A DNA stretch of 64,000 bases from Alligator mississippiensis (GCF_030867095.1 NC_081827.1:26784001-26848000); one strand, 5' to 3'; shown: positions 10,969 to 23,714, counted from the first letter of the stretch. A program made the numbers and translations. The notes: generated from the letters alone by a model not told the origin.

Positions 10969-11014
10969 ATGCAGAACATGTTCTTTTTCTTCATTTTGTT
11001 AGGAAGAATAGCTG
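10969..11014 (+). CDS. CDHR3: CDHR3 exon 1, start codon and signal peptide
   Basis: The ATG at 10969 opens 15 codons plus one base, ending at the donor GTAAGA (11015-11020), phase 1. The product begins MQNMFFFFILLGRIAG, a short hydrophobic signal peptide, and joins exon 2 with a completed Gly codon. Human CDHR3 also begins with MQ, a hydrophobic run and Gly before LPATGN. An in-frame ATG at 10957 would add four residues; its context (C at -3) is weaker than that of 10969 (A at -3). Any 5' UTR exon upstream cannot be recognised. Confidence 0.85.
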
Positions 11015-11020
11015 GTAAGA

Positions 11021-12060
11021 ACACACCTGCCTGGTATCGTTTTTCTTATGGGTATTTTATATATGTATATATTTTTGATCAGAAATCTTGATTAAACAAA
11101 TTAGAGTTATAGGTCAATGTACTTCAGTAAGAAAACAACTATGGAGTTGTACAATGGACATAGAATTTGGCTTACTGTGATGAATTAAGTGCCAATATAG
11201 TAATACTCTGGGTCAGAATACAATATCCACTGTTCCATATGAGAGTTTGGGGGTGGGAGAAGAAGCGAGTTCTCAAAGAAGCAAGACTGGTTTACTTAGC
11301 TGCAGACTTCTTTTTTGTATATGTGCTCTGGAAGCATTAAGTTTTAGAGTACATCAGAATTAGTTTGAAGGAGTTGTTAAAATTCTATTACCTCAGCCAA
11401 TGCTTATGACAATTTTTGAGGTATGGAATCATCCTGCAAAGAAATTTATGGGGTTAACCTTGTATTTGTGGTTGCATTTTGCAGAAGTGTAAATGACTGC
11501 ACAAGGTGCAAGTCAGATAAAGGTACAGCTAAGAGAATTGAGGTATTGTGTACAGCTGAAAGTGAGGTTGGATTAAAGAGTGAATTGAAAATGAAATATC
11601 TATTTGTAAATTACATCATGTGTGGACCTACTCTTATTCTAAACTAGCGAGTATCTTATTCCTGTTTAGCTTACTCATTTTCAAATAGATATTCCCAATT
11701 TTTTTAATAACAGTATGTACAGATAAGCCTTGTGCTTTTTTTCAGATTAATATCAGCAATAAGTTTAACCGTATCATTTAGTCAAACAAAAGGCATGAAT
11801 ATAGTGAGCACAACAGGTTTGCAAATTAACAAGCTTGTTAAAAAATATGCTGCTGGCTCCATGTGTTTTTGCCTGTGTGGCTCTTAATAACTTAAGGTGC
11901 AGACAGGAGTGACAATTTTTGCCCGAATTGACCCCTGAAAGTTCTCTGCAACCGTGACCTAACATAAGTGCATGGCTGCAGAGTGCTTTAAAAGGGCCCG
12001 ATTTCACAAGGGTTCAGATGAAGGCACTCCAAAATGGAGCACCTTCATTAACTTGCATCT
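11021..12060. other. CDHR3 intron 1, 5' part
   Basis: AT-rich intron sequence. At 11935-12010 a word shared with 25690-25770 (gcatggctg..gagtgctttaaaa) marks a dispersed repeat fragment. Nothing else recognised. Confidence 0.5.
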
Positions 12061-12360
12061 GCACACACTGGGCACGTCCACACTGCAAGCACGTGCACTT
12101 GCAGGAGCTCAAATAGAAGCAGTGCAAGTTTGAGCCAGGGCCTTTTGCCTCAGCGCACGTGCTCGGACACGCACTTTGTTGTGGAGCAAATTGTGCCACT
12201 TGGGGCAAAATAACCCTGCCTGGCTCTTCCTGGACCTGCAGCCAGTGGGAGCTACAGCCTGGGGCCAGCACCTGTGCTGTCCTCAGCAGTATAAAAAGCT
12301 GCCCTGTCCTGGCCCCAGCAGTACAAAAACCTGCCCTGGCCAGCAGCTCAAGGTTATTTG
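12060..12360. repeat. Dispersed repeat, first copy
   Basis: The sequence from tgggcacgtccacactgcaagc through gagcaaattgtgccacttgg to ccagcacctgtgctg recurs with modest divergence at 12938-13210, about 0.87 kb away in the same orientation. The ends resemble a DNA-transposon terminus (TGGGC.CG.CCA.AC). Family not identified. Confidence 0.7.
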
Positions 12361-13544
12361 ACTTCAGGAGCTTCGTTGTTTCATTTTAATCACAGAAAAA
12401 AAAATCTATATAATAGTGGTATTTCATTTTAATCACAGAAAAATTTTGCGTTACTTTTTTTTAAACCAAAAATTGGGGATTTTAAAAAAATCAGAGATAA
12501 CCAGGATCCCTGGTTATTAGCAATATTTTTTGCTTGGTGCCTGTCACTGATAAGCAGGTTGTATCCACATTGCAATTGCTGGTGTCAATGCACTATGTGC
12601 AACCATACCCAAATTAGTTTTAATCTAGCCAGTTCAGGTAGCAGACAGTGAATATGGTTGTGTCCAGTGAACCCTGGGGCACAAGGAGGCTTATGTAGCC
12701 TACCATAAAGACCCTGCTGCCAGATCTTCAATGCTATTGGTTACCAAGCTACCTAGAATGAAACAAAAGTCTTTCCTCTCTCCTGTTGCCTAAGAAAAAG
12801 TGTTCCGGCCAGCTACTGACTCCAAAAAACACGTATCGATCAGGAATACTAATTCACTTCTTTTAAAGGAGACTCTCAGAACAGATAGCACTACAAGAAA
12901 AAACAGTGGATTAGACATATTTTTGTATATCATTGGGCACGACCACACATGCAAGCACGTGTGCTTGCAGCAGCTCAAATAGAAGCGGTGCAAATTTGAG
13001 CCGGGGCTTTTTGCCTCAACGCACATGCTTGGACATGAACTTTGTTGTGGAGCAAATTGTGCCACTTGGGGCGAAATAACCCTGCCTGGCTCCTCCCAGA
13101 TCTGCAGCCAGGGGGAGCTAGAGTCTGGGGCCAGCACCTGTGCTGCCCTGTCCTGGCCCCATCTGTACAAAAAGCTGCCCTGGAAAGAAGCTCAGGGCTA
13201 CTCACTCTCTGGAGCTTCTGGGGCTCGGCAACATGGTACCGGGGGACACTACCCCTTGTGCCAGTTGGACCGCTGCAGCAGCATCCCAAATCCATTTTTA
13301 AAAATATCCCGAAGTCCATGTTTTTCCACAATTAACACAAAAAGACCACTCCATAAACACACATACACACACACATCTAGACAGAGAGAGAGACAGCAAT
13401 CAGTTGGGTAATGCTTTATTGGTATATTTACAATGTTAAAGCAATTTGGGAGCCTACCAGTGTCTCTATCATCATGATAAAATACATTCTAAATGCCTAT
13501 ATGTGTTGATGTGTGCCTTTGGTTTTCTTTGCACATGATGGGTG

Positions 13545-13680
13545 TGTGATGGGGGGATGTGGTGTTTGCAGGAAGGGTGTGTGTGTGTGTAGAGGGATGT
13601 GGGTTGGTGTGGGGTGAATGCTGGGGGGTACTGTGGGTGTGGGGGACTTTGTGGGGGGGCTTCTCAGGAGGGGTGAGTCC
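13545..13680 (+). repeat. G-rich strand, possible G-quadruplex tract
   Basis: Runs of 4-7 G separated by short TGT-rich spacers, including a (GT)n segment at 13577-13592, occur on the + strand. Such runs can fold as G-quadruplexes; this is inferred from composition only. Confidence 0.55.
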
Positions 13681-13829
13681 CCTGGCCCCCTCAGCACATG
13701 CAATGCCCCCCCCCCAGGGCCCCAGCTCCCCACTGGAGGGCCACAGCTCCTATCCCTCACAGGGACCCAGCCCCCCCGCCCAGGGCCCATAACTTACCTT
13801 TAGCAGCAGCAGCGGGAGTGGGGTGCTCT

Positions 13830-14330
13830 GAGCCATGGTGGCAAGACCCAGCACGGCATGCAGGGACTCTGCGCTGGGCTCAGCCGGGTCCTGCTGGCCC
13901 TGGGGACTGTCTGCCGCCCAGCCGGGCCAGGCCCTTGCTGGCAGGACCCAGTGCAGCAGATGGAGACCGTGTGCCAGGCCCAGCCAGGTCTGGGGCCCCC
14001 CTGCTGCCGGGCCAGGCCCTTGCTGGCAGGACCTGCCGCCTTCAGTGCCCCTCTGCTGACCAGCTGGGCTGGGCCCTTCCTGGCAGGACCCGGCACGGCG
14101 TGCGAGGACCAAGTGCCAGGCCCCGCTGGGTCCTGCCAGCCCTGGGGTCCCTCTGCCACCCGGCTGGGCCAGGCCCTTGGTGGCAGGACCCAGCGCAGCA
14201 TGCGGTCACCTCGTGCCAGACCCAGCCGGGTCCTGCTGGCCCTCGGGGCCCCTGTGACACCTGGCCAGGCCAGGCCCAGGGTGGCAGGACCCGGTGTGGC
14301 ACGCAGGGACTGTGTGCTGCGCCAGGTCGT
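13830..14330. repeat. GC-rich minisatellite, units roughly 60-100 bp
   Basis: The word GGCAGGACCC or a close variant recurs near 13842, 13940, 14021, 14082, 14182 and 14283. It is each time preceded by GGGCCAGGCCC-type sequence and followed by GTGCCAGGCCC-type sequence. Unit length varies. The long ORFs read from it on both strands are composition artefacts. Confidence 0.75.
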
Positions 14331-14823
14331 GCTGCCCTGGGCCTGGCCTGGCCGGGTGGCACAGGGGCCCTGAGGGCGGCAGGGCCCGGCTGGGCAGGGA
14401 TCGGGGGGGCCTGGGGGACTGGTGGGGGGAGGGTCCAGGCAGGACTGGGGCAGGGCTGGGGGAGCAGGTGGGGCCATAGGGGGTTCCCCCCCCCCCAAGT
14501 CCCCTCCTCCAGCCCTTCCGACCCCTTACTGACCATCACTGGAGCCCTGGTGCTGAACGTGCAGCCTGGCCAGCTGCAGGTTTCATCTCCAGGGTGAGGG
14601 GCCAACCATGGAGATGCTCTGGCAGCCAGAGCATCTCCCTGGAGGACCCAGCCTCCGGTTGCCTCAGGGCATGGTCCCAGACCATACCCTGACCCACTTT
14701 TTTTTGTTTTGGTTTTTTTAGACTTCTGGGTATGCAGGGATCTAATTTTCTCCCCGCACTGCAAGTTTGGGGTTTGAGGTGGGGCAAGAGGCACGTTCCC
14801 GCTTGTCTGGACGCGCCCATTGA

Positions 14824-17800
14824 AAGCAACATCCTATAACTTAAGGCTACAGAATTTCATCCAGATTTTCTGTATTTCATTCTATAACTTGTATTTCACT
14901 AAAGCAAATCTTCTAGAAAGAAATCCAGTTTTTTGCGGGATCAGGCCCTTTATAGCAGTCTGCAGCTGTGCCTTTCTGTTTAGTCACAGCTGTAGACTGC
15001 TTTCTGCAGTCAGGTCAGGCAAAAACTGCCATTTCTGTCCGTGCCATTTATGTACCTATACAAGGACCAAAAATAAGCTATCCCTAAGCAACTATAAATT
15101 TTGTCTGGATAAAGACTACAGGGGAATCAAGTCTTCAGAGAGTATGGAATCAGTTTCACCAGGACTCCTTTAAATTTCCCTAGACAGCACTGGAACTGAC
15201 TTCTTGCCCTACAGAATATAGATTCTGCCTTGGAGCATATACTGAGCAAGGCAAAAGTGAGGCTAGGCCTGAAGCTATTGCAAGGTGAAAAAGGTTGACT
15301 TTGAGGGGATAACAGATTTTAGTTTTGAAGTGATAAAACTAAAGTTTCATACACTAATGAAGAGCTCAAAAGCTAGAGGACATCAGTGGAAATAGCTGTG
15401 AAAAAAATTCTCTGTTCTACAACAGCTTTACACTCAGAATCTCTCCCTTGTGCCAATGCTGTCCTGCCAAAACGTAAACGGTATTTCCTCAAAACCTTTG
15501 CATGCCAGTTAGCCAGATCTGTCCCCTCTACTGCTGGAATGGTGCTAGTTGGTGCCTGGGAAGATCAGGCATGTTCTGACTATATGAGATGGATGGAGTA
15601 GTAGATCTCCCCTAGAGTACAGAGGGAATAATAAGGAACAGATTCATTCCCAGTTTTAGCTGTTCAGACACCAGGCTTGGCACAGTCACATACAGGCAGT
15701 GGTGAGGATCAAGATCAGCAGAGTTGGCCCTTTCTTCTCTCTTCCTTATGCCTGCTGTAGTGGCAGTCCAAAGAGTGTGAGGACCACATGGACCAGCTGC
15801 TACAACAACTGTGTGCACTTGTAGCATGGCAACTACCTGAATCAGAAAATAGCTGGATCCCTTTAGCCTCAGAGGAAGAATACTAACAGCATTTGGGCTT
15901 TTTTTGTGGTCATATTTCTCTACTACCATCACCACCAACATAATTGATTCTTGCATTAGTGTAACTAGGGGTGGGTGAGCAGTGCCCTGGGGCACTGATT
16001 CAGAGGGGGCAGCAGAATGGCAGTCCCCAAAAAGCCACTGTGACAGCAACCTGTGTTCTGGGAGCTCACACCAAAGCAGCAGCCGCAACAGCCCATGCCA
16101 CAGCTGCTGCAACTGTAGCAGTCCCTGTGCGAGGGGGTAAGAGCTCAGCACTTTCCTAATCTGCTTAGGCCACTAGCATTGAATTATGCTTCTGGATTCC
16201 TGCCTCTCAAATTCCCATTGCTGCACACAGAATCAGCTCATAAATTTGGGTTTATGAAAATGCTTATTTTGGAATAAAGCATAAAATTAATAGATTAATA
16301 AGAAAGCACACAAGGACTTCTGGGCCTCCTCTCCAGCCTCCCGCTGCAGAGACTTAGATGTTCCAAGCAGGCTGCTTCCTATATCAGCAGCAGCGTAGCT
16401 GTGTTCGTATTGTAGGTTGGGCAGGCTACTGCTGAGTGACCATGCCTGCTAGCCCACTTCATGTGCTAGACAGCCTGCCTGTACTGAAACAGCTGCACTA
16501 CTTGTTTAAGAGGCAGCCTGTGTGGAACAGCACAGCATGCCTGAGGGCAGTGTTGCTGGGCATAGTAAATATTCTGAACAAACATGGCTTTGTAGTCCCA
16601 CTGCTTGTTCCTTTCCACTCTAGCAATCCTTTTCAATTGATTTCCTGGACTCTTCTCCACAATCTTAAGGGCCTATAGATTTTTATGACATGGGGAAGGG
16701 GAAAAGAAGGGGGAAATAAAGACAAAAATATAACCTGAAATTCTGCTGTCTGCTGACTCTCTACTAACCAGGGTCTCACATTGGGCCCTTCTAGATCGCC
16801 AATCCTTGCATGGCCATGGATGGCCTGTGGTGGCTGCCTCTATTTTGGCCAGCACCAAGGAATGAAGGACCTCTAAAGCTAAAAGCAGGAGTCTCTGCAG
16901 AATGAGCCATGCTGTCATGTCAAGAGCCATTAGACACATCTACAGTGAACCAAGTGCCAAGGCACATGTGGCACTCACTAGCAGGCTTCCCTGTCTTAGG
17001 ACAAACAATTCAAATGCAAAAGCACTTATCTCTAAGCGGTACTCAACTATTCTTCTTCCTTCCATTAGGGCCAGCCCTGGGTGAGGTTTTCATAGCCCTT
17101 CCTCCTCTGTCTTCCAGTCACCAAACTTGCAGTCTTCAGGGCCAGGTTTCCTTTTCTTTCTAATTATCAAGCTTATTGCCCTGGCCTGCCTCTCTACCAC
17201 CTACACCTGCTGCCTGTCTCTCCTGTCAACAGGCTTACCACTTCACAGCTAGCCTCCCTGTAGCACAGCACTCACTCACTTCTAGTAGTAGGGGTAGGGG
17301 CTCCCTGCTAGAATCTTATGAGCATATATTAACTATCTATTCCCCTGGCATTGCAGTGGCAAGACATTGGCACTATCCTCATCTCTCCTGCTTTTAACTT
17401 ATGACATATCATAGTGTGTTCTTGGAGTTTCTGGGGCCTTATTGAGAAGAAGATATTGAGAACCCCTGGGATAAATACTTGCCTGAAAATTTGTTACTGG
17501 AGCTGATGGCCAAGGGGGCCAGTCCTACATTTCAGTCAGCTGCTGGTTGCAGGTCACTTCATTAGGAGACAAAATATGAACTTGGAATCCAAGTATATGA
17601 ACTTTTAAGGGGAAAAAAACAACCCCCTGCATCCCACCCCCCAAATCTCCCCACAAACCTAACCCAGGTAGTGGATCCAAATTGCTCACAACGTAATACC
17701 AACGAATCACAATGCACTCGCCTTACCAGGGGTTGAGAGCACTCAGCCTTCCAGGTGGTGCTGATTAGCATGTTGCAGAATTAGCCTTACCTTTCTTGAT

Positions 17801-18293
17801 TTAATTTACAAGGCACATTGGAAAAAGTGGTAAAGGAGAAAGGAAGAAAACATGGCCTGTTGAGAGCAGAATTGACAAAGCAACTGGGATCACTTTTTTT
17901 TAACCACACATGCTTGTTTCACTTCATTTATTTTTGTTGTGATTCATGTGGAGAAGTGATAGATGGTGCTGCAGTGATGATTGGTTGTGTAATGGAAACA
18001 GCTTATGTTTCCTAGCTGTTGCATGAATGAAAGCAATGCAATAATGAAACTACATTAAACATCAATCCTTTTTAATGAAAGTACTGCATTACTTAAGTAT
18101 AAAATAAATGGTTTGATTTCCCTGTCACTTGCAGAGCTTCTATAGCAGTGTAATGCCACAATTCACTACAGCTGAAGTAGGAAGAGCACCAGCCCACTGG
18201 TGTTCAGCAATGATAGTGCTCAGTACAAGATAAATGCTTTTATGCTGCTAACTACTCACAGAAGTAATTCCACATTCCTTTTCAAATTTGCAG
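14824..18293. other. CDHR3 intron 1, 3' part
   Basis: No gene, RNA or clear repeat boundary recognised. The short ORFs have no domain signature. The sequence is AT-rich with moderate low-complexity stretches. Confidence 0.5.
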
Positions 18294-18496
18294 GAGGAAG
18301 CACTCTGTCTCTTGAAAACTTACCAGCTACAGGCAACATTACAGAAAATTCTCCAGCCAATGCTTTGGTTTATGTGTTCAGTGTAAAGTTGTCACCATCT
18401 TGTGCAGAAGTAGCTGAAGGATATCCTATCATAATAAATTCAAATCCACTTACAGATGCTTTTCAGATTGTTCCTGAAAGTAAACTTGTATACAGG
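18294..18496 (+). CDS. CDHR3: CDHR3 exon 2 (start of EC1)
   Basis: Acceptor ttgcag and donor GTGAGT (18497-18502) bound 203 bp, phase 1 in and phase 0 out, residues 16-83. It contains LENLPATGNITENSPANALV, with the calcium-site region of the first repeat, and NSNPLTDAF, both distinctive of CDHR3. The classical-cadherin Trp2 is absent, as expected for the CDHR group. Confidence 0.93.
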
Positions 18497-18940
18497 GTGA
18501 GTTTTCAGACCATGTATAGCAATGTATAGGCCATGAAGGCTGACACTGGATTACTGAGAGCTGCTATCTGGATAGAAGAGAGTCACTTCCCTTTTAATCA
18601 TTAAAAAAAAACAACATCTGAAAAAGCAGATCAAGTTACCTATTACAATAAGTTTAAAGTTTATGGCACATGATGTGCTTCTAGGGTACAGGGTGGAAAT
18701 CAACATTTGTTCCCAAGTAAAGTGAACTAAGCTGAAGTAAGGCCCTTTAATTATGAATGAGTTCATGCTAGGGTATAATGTAGTTTTGATTAATCTACTT
18801 CTAAAATTTGTTTGAATTAATTTTCTTGTCTCCAAGGATCATGATATTGTGAAATCAGATTCAGGCTCCACTGAAACCAATGTGGGTACTATTTTAGAAC
18901 CTAACTAACACACATTAATGGGCTGGAACCACAGCCCTAT

Positions 18941-19520
18941 GTAATCATAGAGTATATAAAAATAGAGGTGAAAGGGACCTCAAGAGATCATCCAGTCCAG
19001 GGTTGTCAAACTCATCTGGCCCCATGGGCTGGATGAGTGGTAGAGAGCTGGTCCATGGGCTGTGTGAATGGCATGTGGCTGGTCCCATGGGCTGGATAAA
19101 GTTCATGGAGCTGCAACCCCCTTCCCCCATGCTGGATCCAATGCATGCAGCACCCATGTAGGACCATTCCAGGATCCATAATGCACATAGCACTCACCTC
19201 GGAGCAGCTAAGGGTGGGCGGGGGGAGGCACAACATGCAGCATGGGTCCCAGAGTGGCTGAAGCAGGCATCATGTATGATATATACTCCAGGCCCTGCAC
19301 ATGGGGCTGGTTTGGTGTTTACTATGTGCTGCATGTTGGTCCACTCTGAACACAGAAGCAGCACCAAGGGCTGGATTATGGGGCTCCACAGGCCAAATCT
19401 GGTCTGTGAGCTATACCTTTGATACCTATGATCTAGTCCAATCATAGTTCAAGGCAGAATCAACTCTGTCAAGTGTTTGTCTACCCTGCTTTTAGTCTTC
19501 AGCACTGGGATTTCTTTTGG
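18941..19520 (-). mobile_element. CR1 LINE 3' end, split by a hAT MITE
   Basis: The complement of aatcatagagtatataaaaatag...agggacctcaagagatcatccagtcc is the CR1 3' end. It is interrupted at 18998-19430 by a MITE and resumes at 19431 with atctagtccaatcatag. Confidence 0.7.
18998..19430. mobile_element. hAT-type MITE (433 bp)
   Basis: It starts CAGGGTTGTCAAACTCATCTGG and ends with ctataccTTTGATACCTATG, Charlie-like termini. Flanking 8-mers ATCCAGTC (18990-18997) and ATCTAGTC (19431-19438) match at 7 of 8. No coding capacity. Confidence 0.75.
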
Positions 19521-19904
19521 GTGGCCTCAGAGGACTTCAGGACCACCCTTCTAGCTACCACAGCAACAGTAAAGAGTCAAAAGCAACAATAATAATTAAA
19601 AAATAAAATAAAAAAAATGCTCAGTCCTTTACTTCACCAACAGGCTGTCATCCTCCCTGATCAGCCTCATCCTTTCCCTTTACTGGACAGAGCTCTCTTC
19701 TCAGGACAGCATGGTCTTACCATCCTCACTTAGTTCAATGATCTTATCCCATTCTTTCATCCCTACCAGGATACACAGGACTCTGCCTTCACTTTCACAC
19801 TACTTAACTAAGTGCCATAACAGAAATCTTACACCTTTCAACTATAGACCCAATCCTGAAATCCTCAATGCTTCTGAATCCAAAAATTGCTTCCTATGAG
19901 TACT

Positions 19905-22100
19905 TCCTGCTCTCCCATCATCCAAAGAGCCAGTCACTGCTTCATAGAAGGAAATCAGGTTGGTCAGGTTGACTTTCTCTTGGTGAATCCATGCTGGCTG
20001 TTCCTGATCACCCCAGGTGATTCAAAATAGCTTGACTGATCTGTAATTCTCCAGATCCTCTTTCTTCTGTTTTAAAGATGGGCGCTATATTTGCCCTTTT
20101 TCAATCAGCTTGTGCAACAGTGCCCTTGTACAGCTCCATGGGTGGCATCAGTGGATGCACCGCACTGACACTGGCACAGTGGTAGCGATACTGGAAATGC
20201 AGTTGCTCCTGTTTTTGGATGCCTCCCCTCCTCCCCTGCCCGGGGTTGCCACCTGGGGCCAATAACCCATTTGCCTCCCCTTCATTACACTATTGTCCAG
20301 GACTTCACCTGATCTCCATGAGTTCTCAAAAGTATACCCCATGGTTCTGACATTACCTCAACCAATTTCTTCAGTACTGCAGGGTGCATCCCATCCAGCC
20401 CAGACAACTTGAAAGCATCTAGTTTGTTTAAGTAAAACCCTAAAGTATTCTTTTACTACTCCAGGCTGTGTATCTCCTTCCCTCTCTTTGCTATCAACTG
20501 TGCTCATCATCTGACAGATGGCTTTATTTATGAAGACTGAAGTAAAAAAAATCATTGATACTTTAGCCTTTTCTACATCATCAATAAGTAAGCTGACTTT
20601 TGCATTCACTAAGGGATCTACATTTTCTTTGGTCTTCCTCTTACTTCTGACATACTTGTGGAATCCCTTTTATTGCCTTTTATAACCTTTGCCAGTTGCA
20701 CCTCAAATCGTGCCTTGGTCTTCTTGATTTTCTCCCTGCATGCCAGTGCAATATTTTTATAGTCTTCCTTAGTAAAATGGCCAAGTTTACACTTTTTGTA
20801 GTTTTCCTTTTTGAGTTTCATTGAGGAGATTGCTGCTTAGGCAGGCCAGTTTCCTGTTGCAATTCCCACTCTTTGTTGCATCTGAATAGCTTGTTCCTTC
20901 ACCCTTAATAGGACCTCCTTAAAGTACAGTCATCTCTCCCAGACTCCTTTCCCCTCAGACCTGCCTCCCAGGGGATCCTGCCTACCTTTTCCGAGTTTAT
21001 TAAAGTCTGATTTTTTTTAAGTCCAGGGTCTTTATTCTGCTGCTTAGGATCTTGAACTCTATCATATAATGGTCATTATCACACAAGTTACCTTCTACTT
21101 TCATATTCTCTAACCAGTTCCTCCTGTGTACTGCTGTTTCCCCTCTAGCAGATGTCATGGTTATTAAAGAGAATCATGAGAACCAGGTCCTAGGATTTAG
21201 AAGTTTTCATCAGTTGTTTAAAGAAGGCCTTGTCCACCTCCTCTTCCTGGTTTGGTAGCCTGTAGCATATGCCCACCATGACATCCCCCTGTGGCTGTTC
21301 CCTCCGACTTTTACCCAGAAGTTTTCAACAGACCTACCTTTCAGTTCATATTGCACCTCAGAACACATGTACATCTCTTTTATATATCAGATAACACCTC
21401 TTCCTTTTTCTCCTACCTGTCTTTCCTGAACAAATTATACTGATTCATGACAGTACTGTAGTCATGTGAACTATCCCACCACAGGTCTGTAATCCCTTAG
21501 ATCATAATTCTGAGAATGTACTAGGATTGCTAGTTCTTCCTGTTTTTTCCCCATGCCTTAGTATATAAACATTTCAGATAACTGATTGTCCTGTTTTCTC
21601 CATAGGCACATTGCCAGAGCTTTTACTATTGCATCTCCTTATTGATTTTTTTTTCAGGTCCTCTAGCTCAGGGCTGGCCAGAGTTACTCACCCTGGGAGC
21701 CACACCTGATCCCCTGTGGAAGTTCAAGAGCCAGAGAGTGGGGGGGCAGGGGCGGTGCTGAATGATCCAGAGTGGGACAGGGCAGGTGCTGAGCAACCTG
21801 GAGCTGCTCCAGCTTCCCAGCAGGGAGTGCAGACTGGGGTAAGCAGTGCAGCTGCAGCCGCTGCCCTGGCAGCCTAGTGCCTGAGCTAGCAGTCCTGGGA
21901 GAAATAGGTGGGGCTTCGGCCAATTTTTGGCAAGCCACACATACAGTGCTGGAGAGCCACATGTGGCTCCCGAGCCACTGTTTGGCCACCTCTGCTCTAC
22001 CTCTTTACTTACCTCTTGACTTTTTTCTCCATTCCCTGTTGAACCTAATTTAAACTCCTCCTTCTCCATCAATCTTCATTCATCTGACAGTCTTCATCAG
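19905..22100 (-). mobile_element. Old CR1 LINE, RT and endonuclease regions
   Basis: Degenerate - strand CR1. Around 19950-20000 the complement gives the RT string QHGFTKRKST. At 20618-20821 an open piece (KEDYKNIALACREKIKKTKA) matches the region upstream of RT in the better copy near 34.7 kb. At 21000-21650 the endonuclease-RT linker and endonuclease are recognisable only in fragments. It is split by the MITE at 21669-21994. Edges are approximate. Confidence 0.6.
21669..21994. mobile_element. hAT-type MITE (326 bp)
   Basis: It starts CAGGGCTGGCCAGAG and ends GTTTGGCCACCTCTG, inverted-repeat termini of Charlie-like elements. The flanks CTCTAGCT (21661-21668) and CTCTACCT (21995-22002) are an 8-bp duplication with one change. 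It sits inside the old CR1. Confidence 0.78.
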
Positions 22101-23714
22101 ATGGACCCCATCTTTTCCTAGTAATCCTTCTTTTTGCAACAGTACCCTATGGGTGAAGAAACCAAAGCCTTTCTGGAGATATCATCTATGCAGCCCCATG
22201 TTGATCTCCAGGATGCACCTGCTACTACACAGGCCTTTACCCTTGACTAGAAGGATCAATGAGAACACCACATGGAATCCATACACTTAATCATTGTTTC
22301 TGAAGCCATGTACTCACTTTTTATCTGCTCAAGTTTGCCCCTGGCAGTATCATTAGTAGTCAGAAGGACAAATGAATGTTTACAACCTTCCTGTGACATC
22401 TTGGAGATGGGCTCCTGGCAGGCAGCAGACCTGCTGAGCCAACAGATCAGGCCAGCAGATGGATGCACTTGTGCCCTGCAGGAAGGAGTCACCAGGCACC
22501 ACCAACTGTTGCAGTGGCAACACATAGGGGTGAACAGGGGTGCATGTGCACCCCCTGAGAGCTCTGGTGTACCCCCTGACTGGCTGCATGTGCCACTCAG
22601 ATGGGCAGGGGGGCAGGTGGGAGAGCTGGTTCCCACCCTGCGAGTGCCGGCCAGGGAGTGGAAGTGCCCCCTGGTCGGCGAGATTGGCCATGGGGGGAAC
22701 CTCCCCCGGTCAGTGACTGGTCACTGGGGGGGGCACCAATTGCTCATGACCTGTTGCTTTCTTTTGGTGGCAGTGGTCTCAGTCCTCCCACACCTTGAGG
22801 TTTGTGGCTTGGCCTCTACTGCCGCTGGAGGAGATTCCTCCTTATCTGACATCAGGGCTTTGAGGACCTGTTCTTCACCTGAACTGCCGCAAGTTCAGAG
22901 GAGGAGTTCTGTCTAGTGCCAGAAGTAAGAAGCTACCAGCTTCCACCTTCCTACCTGAGTCTTTTTTGTCTTCCAATGCCTTCTTGGCCTATTCCTCTTC
23001 CATGATACTCTAAGTCTCTTTGTGCATCAACATGATAAAGACCTGATGATCATGGATGCTTCTGAGCCTAGCCACCTTCCCTTAAAGCTCCCTTACCTGA
23101 GTCCTGAGAGAATCCATCAGAAGGCCTCTCTCATACTGCAAACACCCCCTGAACCTGGATTGTCTTTAGTAGGGATAGTCAGGTTTCAGTCTTTGCAATG
23201 CCAGGCCATGATCTGGGATTGTGGTTTGGTGGTTGGTACTTCATTTGGACAGAGCTCGCATGGGTACAGGCAGAGAAAGACCTGGCAGTGGCAGGAGCTT
23301 TAGCACTTCAACATCTTCTACCCATCCAGTTGACACTTTTGTTAGCTACTTCTTCCTCTTCTGCTATTTGCTGAAAAATCCCTCTTTCTCCTTTGTCTTA
23401 GTAGCAGTCTTCAACTACCTGAAGGGGGGTTCAAAAGTGAATGGGGCTGGACTGTTCATAGTGGTGGATAATGACAGAACAAGGAGCAACGGCATGAGTG
23501 TCTGGTTTCTGGTCTGACACCAGTCAGCAACTGGGGGGGGAGGGGGGGATCCCCCTCGCAGCTGATCTCACTCACTGTAGTGGCCACTTCCAGAAGCGGT
23601 GCAGCTGCTTTTGCTGGTGGCCTTGCTCCCTGGCCAGCGCTTGCAGGGGGGGCACTGGTGCACGGGCATCCCCTTGCATTTCCTACGTGTTGTGTCTGAG
23701 CAATGGCCTCACCT
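22100..23714. other. CDHR3 intron 2, GC-rich repeat-like patches
   Basis: Patches with runs of G or C at about 22500-22740 and 23525-23660 look like repeat remnants. Translations have no recognisable domain, and no boundary or duplication could be set. Confidence 0.45.

Larger units (their letters stand above)
12937..14823. mobile_element. Possible non-autonomous DNA transposon with a GC-rich core
   Basis: The left end CATTGGGCACGACCACAC and the inverse of the right end (CAATGGGCGCGTCCAGAC) are similar, which suggests terminal inverted repeats spanning about 1.9 kb. The left third is the second copy of the 12060-12360 repeat. The centre is a G-rich/GC-rich block and a minisatellite. No transposase ORF and no clean target duplication are visible, so this is tentative. 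Confidence 0.4.

Noticed and set aside
13698-14597. Long ORFs of about 230-300 codons on both strands.
   Set aside because: They follow the GC-rich minisatellite, with repetitive Pro/Gly/Ala/Arg translations and no domain.
22272-22916. 214-codon ORF.
   Set aside because: GC-rich repeat patch, no domain, no splice context, and overlapping ORFs on the other strand.
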